A stretch of DNA of 64,000 nucleotides, from contig NZ_KQ948555.1 in NCBI RefSeq assembly GCF_001514125.1, forward strand, positions 301,827-365,826, read 5' to 3'. Position 1 is the first letter of the stretch, and every line of letters starts with the position of its first letter. Under the pieces are notes generated by a model that searched no databases, was not told the origin of the DNA, and saw only the letters and a program-made list of their open reading frames with translations. Positions 17,243 through 25,271 of this stretch are shown piece after piece. The stretch comes from Streptomyces longwoodensis (GTDB lineage: Bacteria; Actinomycetota; Actinomycetes; Streptomycetales; Streptomycetaceae). The translations under genes were made by a program, and so were the position numbers.

Positions 17243-17518
17243 ATGAAGTCCCTGAAGGCTGCCGCCGTCGTCGCCGGAACCGTCGCCCTCGCCGGCGCCG
17301 CCACGCCCGCGTTCGCCTACGACACCGCCGAGCTCACGCCCACCAGCATCAACGGCGCCTGGAACACGCTCACCAAGGGCCCGATCGACCTGATGCCGGT
17401 GCGCCACCAGTCGGACGCGCTGGACACCGAGAACAAGGACTCCGCGCTGAGCACCGTGAACAGCGCGACCGACGCGCTCAACGCGCACAACCCGCTGCTG
17501 GGCGGGCTGCCGCTGTAG
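17243..17518 (+). CDS. Small secreted protein of unknown function
   Basis: 91 residues, GAAAGGAAC upstream of ATG 17243. Signal peptide 1 to about 25 (MKSLKAAAVVAG...TPAFA). The mature protein of about 66 residues has no Cys, is slightly acidic and contains TPTSINGAWNTLTKGPIDL and NSATDALNAHNPLLGGLPL. The motif LLGGLPL at the end and DALNAHNPLLG are reminiscent of small conserved Streptomyces secreted proteins found near chaplins, recalled without a search. It is neither a rodlin (no matching motif) nor a chaplin (no Cys or VCGN motif). Followed by a strong hairpin. Confidence 0.8.
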   Translation: MKSLKAAAVVAGTVALAGAATPAFAYDTAELTPTSINGAWNTLTKGPIDLMPVRHQSDALDTENKDSALSTVNSATDALNAHNPLLGGLPL

Positions 17519-17543
17519 GGCGGAGCAGGTTCCTCCCGTACGC

Positions 17544-17568
17544 AGGGCCGGTCCCCGGGACCGGCCCT
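17544..17568. terminator. Hairpin terminator after the small secreted protein gene
   Basis: AGGGCCGGTCCC at 17544-17555 is complementary to 17557-17568, a near-continuous palindrome 26 bases after the stop codon. The effective loop is three bases once the innermost pairs are opened. Confidence 0.75.
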
Positions 17569-17593
17569 CGGTCGGTCGGGACGGATCTCCCCC

Positions 17594-17636
17594 GAGGCCC
17601 CCGAGGCCCCGAGGCCCCCGAGGCCCCCGAGGGCCC
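17594..17636. repeat. GAGGCCCCC tandem repeat
   Basis: Four to five head-to-tail copies of GAGGCCCC(C) directly downstream of the terminator, in a non-coding stretch. Simple-repeat slippage is the likeliest origin; no function is evident. Confidence 0.7.
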
Positions 17637-17809
17637 AGGGAGCCCGGGCCGCCCGGGATCCGATCGTGGGATTTCCACAGCAGCCGACGATCCGGACGAT
17701 CGGAGCATTGGTGCGGCCGGGGGAATTGTGAACTGGTGACGTTTTCCTGCTCGTTACTCGCTACGCACGCACACAGCCCGCTTGAACTCCGAAAGGGTCC
17801 GTACTCGCG

Positions 17810-18322
17810 ATGAAGTCGACCACCCGAGGAACCCTCGCCGCAGCACTCATGGCGGCCGCGGCCGGCGCCGCCGCCGCGACCCCCGCCGCCGCGGTGGGCA
17901 CGGTCCCCGTCCCCCTGCCGCTGGGCGGCGTCGAGAAGTCCCTCCACGTGGAGCTGCCCGAGGTCACCGGACAGGTGCCCGTGCCGAAGCCGGGCGCACC
18001 CGACGGCCCCCGGTACGTGGAGGGCCGGCTCCTCCCGGAGCGGGTGGTCCCGCGGCTCCCCGTCAGCGCCGGACTGCCGGGCCTGGACGCGCGTGCCCCG
18101 CTGCCGCAGGTCCTCGGCGACGACTTCGACCACGCCGGCGTCGACGCCCCCGCCTCCGACCTGCGCACCCTCGGCCCCGGCCTGGCCGTGGACGCGCCGC
18201 TCACCCCGCCCGACGCCGACCACTTCGGCCTGCCCGACCTCAAGCTCCCCCAGGCCGGCGTGCTCACGCCGGTGCTGCAGGGGGCGCCGACGGCGGACCT
18301 GGGGCTGGGCAGCGGGCTGTAG
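17810..18322 (+). CDS. Secreted Pro/Leu-rich protein of unknown function
   Basis: 170 residues, GAAAGG about 13 bases upstream of ATG 17810. Signal peptide 1 to about 28 (MKSTTRGTLAAAL...ATPAAA). The mature part has no Cys, many Pro, Leu, Asp and Gly, and repeated short phrases: VPVPLPLGGVEKSL, LPEVTGQVPVPKPG, LPDLKLPQAGVLTPVLQG, ending in LGLGSGL. Such composition suggests an extended, possibly aggregating or surface-adhering polypeptide. It is the third small secreted protein between the chaplin and melC1, and shares the Pro-Leu repeat style of the 283-residue protein. I do not recognise its family. Confidence 0.75.
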   Translation: MKSTTRGTLAAALMAAAAGAAAATPAAAVGTVPVPLPLGGVEKSLHVELPEVTGQVPVPKPGAPDGPRYVEGRLLPERVVPRLPVSAGLPGLDARAPLPQVLGDDFDHAGVDAPASDLRTLGPGLAVDAPLTPPDADHFGLPDLKLPQAGVLTPVLQGAPTADLGLGSGL

Positions 18323-18379
18323 TCCAGCGTCCGTCCGCCTCCCCTGCCCACCTGCCCTCCTGCCCACCTGTCCGCCCGT

Positions 18380-18408
18380 ACGGGCCCGGGCCCGCTGTCC
18401 GGGCCCGT
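18380..18408. terminator. Hairpin terminator between the secreted protein gene and melC1
   Basis: ACGGGCCCGG (18380-18389) pairs with CCGGGCCCGT (18399-18408) across a 9-base loop, 58 bases after the stop. Confidence 0.7.
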
Positions 18409-18538
18409 CGGCCTGTCCCGGCACGGACGGACTTCCCCGGCCCGCTCGGGCCGTTCGGGGGGCCGGCGGTGACCCGGGGGCCCGGTTCGCGGTTACCGCT
18501 GTGAACACCCGCAACCGGACCGGACGTAGGAGTGCAGC

Positions 18539-19036
18539 ATGGTCGTTGGCGTCGGTGGACTGCCCGTGGGATCGGAACGCCCCGTACCGGACGCGGGGAG
18601 AGCGCGGCGTGCGCCGGGGACGCGCCGCAGGGACGTGCTGCGCGGGCTGTTCGGCGCCGGTGCCGTCGCCGCGATCGCCCCGGCGGTGGCCGCCTCCCGG
18701 CCCCCGCGCGCGGGCGGGGGCGACGGCCCGGGCGCCTCGGGCTTCGACCTGACCTACCGGGGCCGCCACCTCGTGGGCGCCCCGGTCGCCCGGTCGGCCG
18801 CCGCCGGGGACGAGCAGTGGCGGGTCACGGTCGACGGACGGCCGCTGCACCTGATGCGCCGCGCCGACGGCAGCTGGCTGAGCATGGTCGACCACTACCG
18901 CTCGTACGACACCCCGCTGGACGCCGCGCGCGCCGCCGTCGACGAGCTGGGCCCGGGGGAGCACCTGCGCGACCCCGGTCCGGGTACCGCACACGAGCAC
19001 ACGGACATGGGGGGACGCCATGGTCTACACCCGTAA
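18539..19036 (+). CDS. melC1: Tyrosinase co-factor/chaperone MelC1
   Basis: 165 residues, TAGGAG before ATG 18539. A Tat signal is visible: GTRRRDVLRGLFGAGAVAAIAP (in pieces, with the twin Arg around residues 28-31). The mature domain has FDLTYRGRHLVG, VTVDGRPLHLMRRADGSWLSMVDHY and DTPLDAARAAVDELG. The MelC1 family binds apo-tyrosinase, delivers copper and carries it out by the Tat route. The His/Met-containing segments in the middle are the likely copper ligands. The gene overlaps melC2 by 17 bases, consistent with a 1:1 complex. The N-terminal extension before the Tat motif is longer than I remember for the family. Confidence 0.93.
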   Translation: MVVGVGGLPVGSERPVPDAGRARRAPGTRRRDVLRGLFGAGAVAAIAPAVAASRPPRAGGGDGPGASGFDLTYRGRHLVGAPVARSAAAGDEQWRVTVDGRPLHLMRRADGSWLSMVDHYRSYDTPLDAARAAVDELGPGEHLRDPGPGTAHEHTDMGGRHGLHP

Positions 19037-19886
19037 GGACGTCAGCAGGCTCACCGCGTCGGAGAAGCGCCGCTTCGTCAACGCGCTGCTGGCACTCAAA
19101 CGCCGGGGCGAGTACGACGAGTTCGTGCGGATGCACATCGACCACTACGTCTCCGACGGCGAGGGCGGCCTGCGCGCGGCCCACATGGCGCCGTCGTTCC
19201 TGCCCTGGCACCGGCGGTTCCTGCTGGACCTGGAGCGGGCGCTGCGCCGCGTCGACTCCTCGGTGACGGTGCCGTACTGGGACTGGACCCGCCAGCGGTC
19301 GGCCACGTCGGTGCCGTGGACGAAGGACCTGCTCGGCGGCAACGGGCGGCGCTCCGACCACCGGGTGACCACCGGGCCGTTCGCCCACGCCACGGGCAAC
19401 TGGCCGATCAAGGAGAACGTCACCGACGGCGTCTTCCTCACCCGCGACCTGGGGCGCGCGAGCAACCCGATCGAGCTGCCCACGGCCGCCGAGCTGGAGG
19501 GGGCGCTGCGGGACCCGGTCTACGACACCTCGCCCTGGGACTCGACGTCCACGCGGGGCTTCCGCAACAAGCTGGAGGGGTGGGGGAGCGGGCGGGGCAG
19601 TGCCGCCTGGCGCAACCACAACCGGGTGCACCGCTGGGTCGGCGGGAACATGGTCGGCGGCGCGTCCGTCAACGACCCGGTGTTCTGGCTCCACCACGCC
19701 TTCGTCGACCTGCAGTGGACCCGCTGGCAGCAGCGCCACCGCGACGCGCGCTACCTGCCGGCCCAGCCGCCCCGCTTCGGCGACCCGCAGCGGGACCGGG
19801 TCGTCGCGCGGCACGAGGACCTGCCGCCCTGGGGCGTGACACCGGCCCAGCTGGAGGACGTCAGCGGTATCTACCGCTATGCGTGA
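19020..19886 (+). CDS. melC2: Tyrosinase MelC2 (monophenol oxidase, melanin synthesis)
   Basis: 288 residues. Type-3 copper centre: CuA ligands H39 (VRMHIDHY), H55 (AAHMAPSF) and H64 (PWHRRFLLDLE); CuB ligands H200 and H204 (RNHNRVHRW) and H226 (DPVFWLHHAF). It has no signal peptide of its own and leaves the cell with MelC1. It oxidises tyrosine to DOPA and dopaquinone, giving the melanin precursor outside the cell. It carries about ten extra residues between the two copper sites compared with the S. castaneoglobisporus numbering I remember. A strong bidirectional terminator separates it from the convergent chaplin. Confidence 0.96.
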   Translation: MVYTRKDVSRLTASEKRRFVNALLALKRRGEYDEFVRMHIDHYVSDGEGGLRAAHMAPSFLPWHRRFLLDLERALRRVDSSVTVPYWDWTRQRSATSVPWTKDLLGGNGRRSDHRVTTGPFAHATGNWPIKENVTDGVFLTRDLGRASNPIELPTAAELEGALRDPVYDTSPWDSTSTRGFRNKLEGWGSGRGSAAWRNHNRVHRWVGGNMVGGASVNDPVFWLHHAFVDLQWTRWQQRHRDARYLPAQPPRFGDPQRDRVVARHEDLPPWGVTPAQLEDVSGIYRYA

Positions 19887-19961
19887 GACGCGCTGAGCGG
19901 CGCGGTGCTCTTTCGGTCATCTTCCGGAGCCCCGCGCTCCGCGCCGGGCTCCCCGCCCCGC

Positions 19962-20006
19962 GCGTGGAAGAGCCCCGGCGCTCGAGGTGCCGGGGCTCTT
20001 CCACGC
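19962..20006. terminator. Bidirectional hairpin terminator between melC2 and the convergent chaplin
   Basis: Perfect 18-bp inverted repeat (19962-19979 with 19989-20006) with a 9-base loop. It serves the two convergent genes. Confidence 0.9.
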
Positions 20007-20032
20007 ACATGCGCGTGCGGTATGACGAACGG

Positions 20033-20362
20033 TCAGCCGCCGTAGCTCTGGCTGCCGCCGTGCTTGCCACCGCCGTGACGGCCGTGGCCGTCCTTGTCGT
20101 GGCCCTCGTCGCCCTTGTCGTCGCTGATGTTGGCGCAGGTGTTGCCGAACGCCGGGTTGAGTACGCCGACGATGTCGATGGTGTTGCCGCAGAGGTTGAT
20201 CGGGACGTGGATCGGGACCTGGATGACGTTGCCCGAGATGACACCCGGGGAGCCGACGGCCGCGCCGCCCGCGTCCGCGTCCGCCATGGCCAGGCCGGTG
20301 CCGCTGAGCACCACGGCACCGGCGCCGAGTGCGACGACGGCTGCCTTCGCGATGCGAGACAT
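20033..20362 (-). CDS. chpG: Short chaplin with His/Gly/Asp-rich C-terminal tail
   Basis: 109 residues; ATG 20362 with AAAGGAG just upstream, chosen over the in-frame start further out because it begins the conserved MSRIAK signal peptide. Signal peptide to about residue 28, then a complete chaplin domain (SPGVISGNVIQVPIHVPINLCGNTIDIVG, in pieces, through NPAFGNTC) with the two conserved Cys. It then continues for about 30 residues as ISDDKGDEGHDKDGHGRHGG and KHGGSQSYGG. Most short chaplins stop right after the second Cys. The tail has four His and several Asp/Glu, a plausible metal-binding or adhesive segment. The name chpG follows remembered synteny with melC2. A BldN-like promoter lies upstream. 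Confidence 0.93.
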   Translation of the reverse strand: MSRIAKAAVVALGAGAVVLSGTGLAMADADAGGAAVGSPGVISGNVIQVPIHVPINLCGNTIDIVGVLNPAFGNTCANISDDKGDEGHDKDGHGRHGGGKHGGSQSYGG

Positions 20363-20421
20363 CACGTTCTCCTTTGTGACTCGGTTCGCGCGACGGCATG
20401 AGGCGCCGCCGCACTCACCGT

Positions 20422-20449
20422 TCAACGCCGCAGATCAGGGCGGGTCACG
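20422..20449 (-). promoter_or_regulatory. Putative sigma-BldN promoter of the second chaplin gene
   Basis: On the minus strand CGTGAC (20449 to 20444), 16 bases, then CGTTGA (20427 to 20422). This is 5 of 6 and 6 of 6 matches to CGTAAC-N16-CGTTGA. The start codon is 60 bases further on, almost the same distance as for the first chaplin. Confidence 0.62.
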
Positions 20450-20583
20450 GCCGCCCGGCCCCGCGTCACCCTTCTGCGCGGCGAGCGCGTCGCCCTGAAC
20501 ACACCGTCTCGGCCTGATTACGTGGGGTGCGCCTTCGAAGGGTGACGGTGCGGGGTCCCCTTGGGGGTTTCGCTGGTGGAAAG

Positions 20584-20659
20584 TGGCGCCCCCGGCAGGA
20601 CTCGAACCTGCGGCCAAGCGCTTAGAAGGCGCCTGCTCTATCCACTGAGCTACGGGGGC
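20584..20659 (-). tRNA. tRNA-Arg (anticodon TCT, reads AGA)
   Basis: 76 bases on the minus strand including an encoded CCA end. The acceptor arm GCCCCCG pairs with CGGGGGC. The D arm is GCTCAGTGGATAGAGC, and the anticodon stem GGCGC/GCGCT holds the loop CTTCTAA, giving anticodon TCT. The T arm is CAGG-TTCGAGT-CCTG. AGA is a rare codon in such a G+C-rich genome, so this is a low-use tRNA. No integrase gene or duplicated 3' end is seen beside it. Confidence 0.95.
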
Positions 20660-20981
20660 CGGGTGGGATGGCCTCGTACGTGCTGCCCTGGTGGGGGCCG
20701 GTCCGTGACGTTGCCGGGGACAAGGATAGGGCTCCCGCGTCCTCGTCCCGGTTGCTTCGCCTCCGTGGCTCGATGTGGAGGTTCGGTGAAGCGGTTCCTG
20801 ATAATCGCAGGCAGGTACGAATCGTGCAGCGCTTTTCGCGCCACGAAGGCCGGGTGTTGTGCACTCGTTATGCCTGACCCGTGCCCCTGTCCCGCTCGCC
20901 CCTTGTGCCCTTTCTGTCCGGTCGGCGCGCAGACATGCTCATATGCTTCATAAATCCCCCGAAGTTGGGCATTCTTCGCAT
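20660..20981. other. Non-coding region between tRNA-Arg and the dynamin gene
   Basis: 322 bases with clearly lower G+C than the genes (for example 20795-20850). It must hold the tRNA promoter (leftward) and the promoter of the dynA operon (rightward). I see no convincing -35/-10 pair, no hairpin and no credible gene. Short reading frames here overlap the tRNA or lack ribosome binding sites. Confidence 0.5.
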
Positions 20982-22589
20982 GTGGTGACCTTGGACGTAC
21001 GGCCTCAGCTGCTCGACGCACTCTCCGCCCTGCGCGACCGTGTCGCCGCCGCACGCTTCCCGCTGCCGCTGGCGGGGGCCCCACGCGCGCGTGCCAACCG
21101 CGACGAACTCCTCGCGCAGCTCGACGACTACCTGGTGCCCCGGCTCAAACAGCCGGAGGCCCCGCTGCTGGCCGTCGTGGGCGGATCGACCGGCGCCGGG
21201 AAGTCGACCCTCGTCAACTCCCTGGTGGGACGGCGCGTCAGCGAGGCGGGTGTGCTGCGGCCGACCACCCGCACCCCCGTGCTGGTCTGTCATCCGGAGG
21301 ACCACCACTGGTTCAGCGGGATGCGCGTCCTGCCCGAGCTCACGCGCGTGTGGACGCCCCAGCGGGAGGCCGGCGACGACCTGTTGCTGCCCGGCGACGA
21401 CGGACGGCGCGTGCTGCGCGTCGAGACCGTCGACACCGTACCGCCCGGCATCGCCCTCCTCGACGCGCCCGACATCGACTCGCTCGTGGCCGACAACCGC
21501 TCCCTGGCCGCCGAGCTGATCTGCGCCGCCGACATCTGGATCATGGTCACCACCGCCGCCCGCTACGCCGACGCCGTCCCCTGGCACCTGCTGCGCACCG
21601 CCAAGGAGTACGACGTCACCCTCGTGACCGTCCTCGACCGCGTGCCCCACCAGGTCGTCTCCGAGGTCTCCCGGCAGTACGGCGCCCTGCTCACCAAGGC
21701 CGGACTCGGCGACGTACCGCGCTTCACGGTGCCCGAACTGCCCGAGTCCGCCTGGGGCGGCGGGCTGCTCCCGGCCAGCGCCGTCGCCTCGCTGCGCACC
21801 TGGCTCGTCCACCACGCGCAGGACCCGGCCTCGCGCCAGTACGCCATGGCCCGTACGGCGCAGGGGGTCCTGAACTCGCTCAAGTCCCGCCTGCCCGAGC
21901 TGGCCAGCGCCGCCGCCGTCCAGTACGCGGCCGCCCTGCGGCTCACCACCGCCGTCGACGGCGCCTACGACAACGAGTACGCGCGCCTGCGCGGGCGGCT
22001 GCAGACCGGCGCCGTCCTCGCCGGTGACGCCCTCAAGCGCTGGCGCGCCTTCCCCCTCGACTGCACCGCGGGCGAACTCCTCGACGCCCTCGTGGAGAGC
22101 CTCGCCGCGCTGCTGCTGTGCGCGGTCACCGCCGCCGACGAACGCGTCGACCAGGCCTGGCGCCTGGAACCGGGGGCCGCCGCGCCCGAACTGGCCGACG
22201 CCGACCCCGCCGGCAGCGGAGCCGAGCACCGCATCGCGCTCGCCGTCCGGCGCTGGCGGCGCGAGCTGGAGGAGTACGCCGAGGAGGAGGTGCGCGAGAT
22301 CGACCGCGGCGCCGCGCCCGACCCCGAGGTGGTCGCCGCGCTCGTCGCCACCGCCCTGCTGGGCGGCCGACGTGCGCGGTCGGCGGGCGAGGGGCTCGCC
22401 GGGCGCATCGGTGCCCACGGCGCGCTGCGGCTGCGCGACCGGGGCGGGCGACTGCTCTCCGAGCACCTGGACCGTGTGATGCACGCCGAGCGCGAGCGCC
22501 GCCTCGCCCCGCTCGACGGCCTGGACGTCCAGGCCGAGCCCCAGGCCGAACTGATCGCCGCGCTGTCCGTTCTGCAGAAGGAGAGGTGA
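20982..22589 (+). CDS. dynA: Dynamin-like GTPase, DynA type (soluble partner)
   Basis: 535 residues from GTG 20982. GTG 20985 and ATG 20943 are also possible, and no good ribosome binding site decides between them. The G domain has the P-loop GGSTGAGKS (residues 67-75), a switch-II region LLDAPDIDS and a G4-like VTVLDRVP. The remaining 300 residues are helical, with no membrane segment. The order soluble GTPase, membrane GTPase, ssb matches the dynAB-ssbB locus of Streptomyces. There the two dynamins stabilise FtsZ rings in sporulation septa (established for S. venezuelae). Assignment rests on domain type and neighbourhood. Confidence 0.8.
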   Translation: MVTLDVRPQLLDALSALRDRVAAARFPLPLAGAPRARANRDELLAQLDDYLVPRLKQPEAPLLAVVGGSTGAGKSTLVNSLVGRRVSEAGVLRPTTRTPVLVCHPEDHHWFSGMRVLPELTRVWTPQREAGDDLLLPGDDGRRVLRVETVDTVPPGIALLDAPDIDSLVADNRSLAAELICAADIWIMVTTAARYADAVPWHLLRTAKEYDVTLVTVLDRVPHQVVSEVSRQYGALLTKAGLGDVPRFTVPELPESAWGGGLLPASAVASLRTWLVHHAQDPASRQYAMARTAQGVLNSLKSRLPELASAAAVQYAAALRLTTAVDGAYDNEYARLRGRLQTGAVLAGDALKRWRAFPLDCTAGELLDALVESLAALLLCAVTAADERVDQAWRLEPGAAAPELADADPAGSGAEHRIALAVRRWRRELEEYAEEEVREIDRGAAPDPEVVAALVATALLGGRRARSAGEGLAGRIGAHGALRLRDRGGRLLSEHLDRVMHAERERRLAPLDGLDVQAEPQAELIAALSVLQKER

Positions 22590-22592
22590 CCG

Positions 22593-24959
22593 GTGACCGC
22601 CGTCACTGACCAGGACCACGACCCGGCCCACGCGCACGCGCACGCGCACGTGCAGGAAGGGGCCGAGCGGACCGGGCCGCCGCGACCGGGGGGTGAGCCG
22701 GACGCGGGAGCCGCCGCCGGTGCCGCGTCGGGTACGGCCTCCGGTGCGGCTTCCGGTGCCGTCGTGGGGGCGGCGTCCTCGGGTGGCGAGGGGGCGTCGT
22801 CGGAGGACGGGGCCTCGTCCGGTGAGGGTGCTTCGTCCGGTGGAGGGGTCAGGGGAGGGGCGTGCGCGGTGAGTTCGGACGGTGACGGTGACGGGGACGG
22901 GGATGTCAAGGGCGAGGGCGATGGTGACGGTGGGCGTGATGGGGCGGGCGTTGAGGAAGGGCGCGACGGCGTGAACGGCGTCAAGGCTGTGGAGGGGAAA
23001 GAGCGGCACGCGCGGGGGGAGTCCGGGGACGCGTCCGTAGGGGTGAAGTCGGGGGGCGGTTCCGCGCCGGTGAAGGCGGCGGGCGCCTCGGGGCGGGTGG
23101 AGGCCGGTGACGGTGCCGCCTGCGAGAAGGCGGGCGGTGACCACGCGCGCGTGAACGGCGACAGCGGCCGCCCGCGCGGGAAGGGCGACGACGACTCGCC
23201 CCGTCGTACGGACCCCCCTGCGCCCCGCGCGGAGGACTCATCGCGGCGAGGGGACGACGTCGGGGTCTGGGACGACGGGCTGATCGCGCGGCGGGTGAGT
23301 GAGAACGCCGCCGCGGCCGCCGCCGAGCACGCGGGCGTGCGGGAGGCGCGCGGACCGGGCGCGCAGTCGGCGACCACGCTGGCGCTGGACGGCCCGTTGC
23401 GGTCCCGGCTCGACGCGCTGCGCGAGCTGGTGGGGCTCTCCCGTACGCGTGTCGACAGCAAGACCCTCGCCGAGGCCGGCAAGGTGCTGGACGAGGCGGC
23501 GTCCCGGCGGCGGCTGTCCGGCCGGCACACGGTCGTGGCCATCGCGGGCGCCACGGGCAGCGGCAAGTCCCAGCTGTTCAACGCGCTCGCGGGGGTCACC
23601 ATCTCCGAGACGGGCGTACGGCGGCCCACCACCGCCTCGCCCATCGCGTGCAGTTGGAGTGACGGCGCGGGGACCCTGATCGACCGGCTCGGCATCCCGG
23701 GGCGGTTGCGCAGGCGGCCGGTGCAGAGCCCGGAGGCCGAGGCGCAGTTGCAGGGCCTGGTCCTGGTGGACCTGCCCGACCACGACTCCGCGGCCGTGCA
23801 GCACCGCGAGCAGGTGGACCGCATCCTGACGCTGGTGGACGCGGTGATCTGGGTCGTCGACCCGGAGAAGTACGCGGACGCCATGCTGCACGAGCGGTAC
23901 CTGCGGCCCATGGCCGGGCACGCCGAGGTGATGTTCGTCGTGCTCAACCAGGTCGACCGGCTGCCCGGCGAGGCGGCCGAGCTGGTCCTGGACGACCTGC
24001 GGCGGCTCCTCGACGAGGACGGCGTGGCGCTCGGCGAGTACGGCGAACCGGGCGCCGCCGTGCTGGCGCTGTCCGCGCTCACCGGCGAGGGCGTCGGGGA
24101 ACTGCGGGAGGTGCTCGGCCAGTTCGTCGCCGAACGTCAGGCTCCGGCGCGGCGCATCGCGGCGGACGTGGACGCCGCGGCGAGCCGGCTGCGGCCCGTC
24201 TACACGACCGGCCGGCGCGCCGGGCTCAGCGAGGAGGCGCGGGACGAGTTCGCCGCGCGGCTCGCGGACGCCGTCGGGGCCACCGCGGCGGGCGAGGCGG
24301 CCGAACGGGCGTGGCTGCGCAACGCCAACCGGGCGTGCGGCACACCGTGGTTGCGGCTGTGGCGCTGGTACAACGACCGGCGTGAGCCCCCGACCGGCCG
24401 GATGCGGCTGCGGCCACCGGCCGACGAGGAGGCGACGGCCCGGCAGCGCGTGGAACAGGCGGTGCGGAGCGTGGCCGACCGTGCCTCGGCGGGACTGCCC
24501 GTGCCGTGGGCGCAGGCGGTGCGCGAGGCCGCCGTGCGCGGGGCGCACGGGTTGCCCGAGGCGCTGGACGAGCTGGCCGCGCGGGCCGGGCTGCCGCCGG
24601 GGAAGCCGCCGCGGCCGGGCTGGTGGCCGGTGGCGGTGCTGGCGCAGGCGTCGATGACGATCCTTCAGATCATCGGCGGGCTGTGGCTGGTGGGGCAGAT
24701 CGTCGGGTTCATGGCACCCAACCTCGGGGTGCCGGTGCTGCTGATGGTGGCCGGGATCGTCGGCGGTCCGGTGGTCGAGTGGAGCTGCCGGATGGCGGCG
24801 CGCGGACCGGCCCGCCGGTACGGCCAGGACGCGGAACGGCGCCTGCGGGAGGCGGCCGCGGGGTGCGGGCGGGCGAGGGTGCTGGATCCGGTGGCGTCGG
24901 AGCTGCTGCGGTACCGGGAGGTGCGGGAGCAGTACGGGAAGGTGGTGGGGGTGGGCTAG
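22593..24959 (+). CDS. dynB: Dynamin-like GTPase, DynB type (membrane partner) with long disordered N-terminus
   Basis: 788 residues, GTG 22593 with AGGAGAGG upstream and only three bases after the dynA stop. Residues 1 to about 230 are low complexity: a HAHAHAH run, Gly/Ser/Ala blocks, GDGDGDGD-like acidic repeats, Lys/Glu segments. The GTPase domain follows: P-loop AGATGSGKS near residue 320, switch LVDLPDHDS, G4 NQVD, G5-like LSALTGEG. A pair of hydrophobic helices near residues 690-730 (ASMTILQIIGGLWLVG and PVLLMVAGIVGGP) anchors it in the membrane. With DynA it should act at sporulation septa. The disordered N-terminus is large and may bind septal partners. Confidence 0.82.
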   Translation: MTAVTDQDHDPAHAHAHAHVQEGAERTGPPRPGGEPDAGAAAGAASGTASGAASGAVVGAASSGGEGASSEDGASSGEGASSGGGVRGGACAVSSDGDGDGDGDVKGEGDGDGGRDGAGVEEGRDGVNGVKAVEGKERHARGESGDASVGVKSGGGSAPVKAAGASGRVEAGDGAACEKAGGDHARVNGDSGRPRGKGDDDSPRRTDPPAPRAEDSSRRGDDVGVWDDGLIARRVSENAAAAAAEHAGVREARGPGAQSATTLALDGPLRSRLDALRELVGLSRTRVDSKTLAEAGKVLDEAASRRRLSGRHTVVAIAGATGSGKSQLFNALAGVTISETGVRRPTTASPIACSWSDGAGTLIDRLGIPGRLRRRPVQSPEAEAQLQGLVLVDLPDHDSAAVQHREQVDRILTLVDAVIWVVDPEKYADAMLHERYLRPMAGHAEVMFVVLNQVDRLPGEAAELVLDDLRRLLDEDGVALGEYGEPGAAVLALSALTGEGVGELREVLGQFVAERQAPARRIAADVDAAASRLRPVYTTGRRAGLSEEARDEFAARLADAVGATAAGEAAERAWLRNANRACGTPWLRLWRWYNDRREPPTGRMRLRPPADEEATARQRVEQAVRSVADRASAGLPVPWAQAVREAAVRGAHGLPEALDELAARAGLPPGKPPRPGWWPVAVLAQASMTILQIIGGLWLVGQIVGFMAPNLGVPVLLMVAGIVGGPVVEWSCRMAARGPARRYGQDAERRLREAAAGCGRARVLDPVASELLRYREVREQYGKVVGVG

Positions 24960-25271
24960 GGGGAGGGCGCGGGCCGCGGGGGTGGGCTGAGGGGGCGTGT
25001 CCGGACGGCGGGTGGCCGGCGGCGGGGGCTGTCCGCTCGTCCTGGTGACGGAGTTGTCCACAGGCTGTGGGCGGTCCACAGCGCTCGGCGGGCCCGGCCC
25101 CCGCGGGGGCAGTCTGGCTCCGCGGCGATCGCGAGGAACGCGGTCGGTCGTGGCGGAGCCGTGGCGGTGCGCGAGGTGATGGCGCGCCGCCACGGCGGAC
25201 GCGGCCGTACGGGACGGGCCCGTGCGGGTGCCCGCCCGGCGCGGGGCGCGGGGCGGGGAGGGGAGCTGGAC
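24960..25271 (+). promoter_or_regulatory. Upstream region of ssbB with a DnaA-box-like cluster
   Basis: 312 bases between dynB and ssbB. TTGTCCACA at 25054-25062 is a perfect Streptomyces-type DnaA box. It is followed by CTGTGG (25065-25070), which makes a 6-bp inverted repeat with CCACAG at 25058-25063, and by a degenerate second box CGGTCCACA (25072-25080). The rest is G+C-rich without hairpins strong enough to call. The in-frame N-terminal extension of ssbB through this region is unlikely because the SSB fold starts at MNETIV. Confidence 0.5.

Noticed and set aside
17594..17636. GAGGCCCCC repeats as a regulatory or CRISPR element
   Set aside because: Simple tandem repeat next to a terminator, no spacers or dyads.
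20584..20659. tRNA-Arg as an integration site of a mobile element
   Set aside because: No integrase, excisionase or repeat of the tRNA 3' end was seen on either side within the window.
20622..20864. Small minus-strand frame overlapping the tRNA gene
   Set aside because: It includes part of the tRNA sequence and has no ribosome binding site; tRNA signals explain the region.
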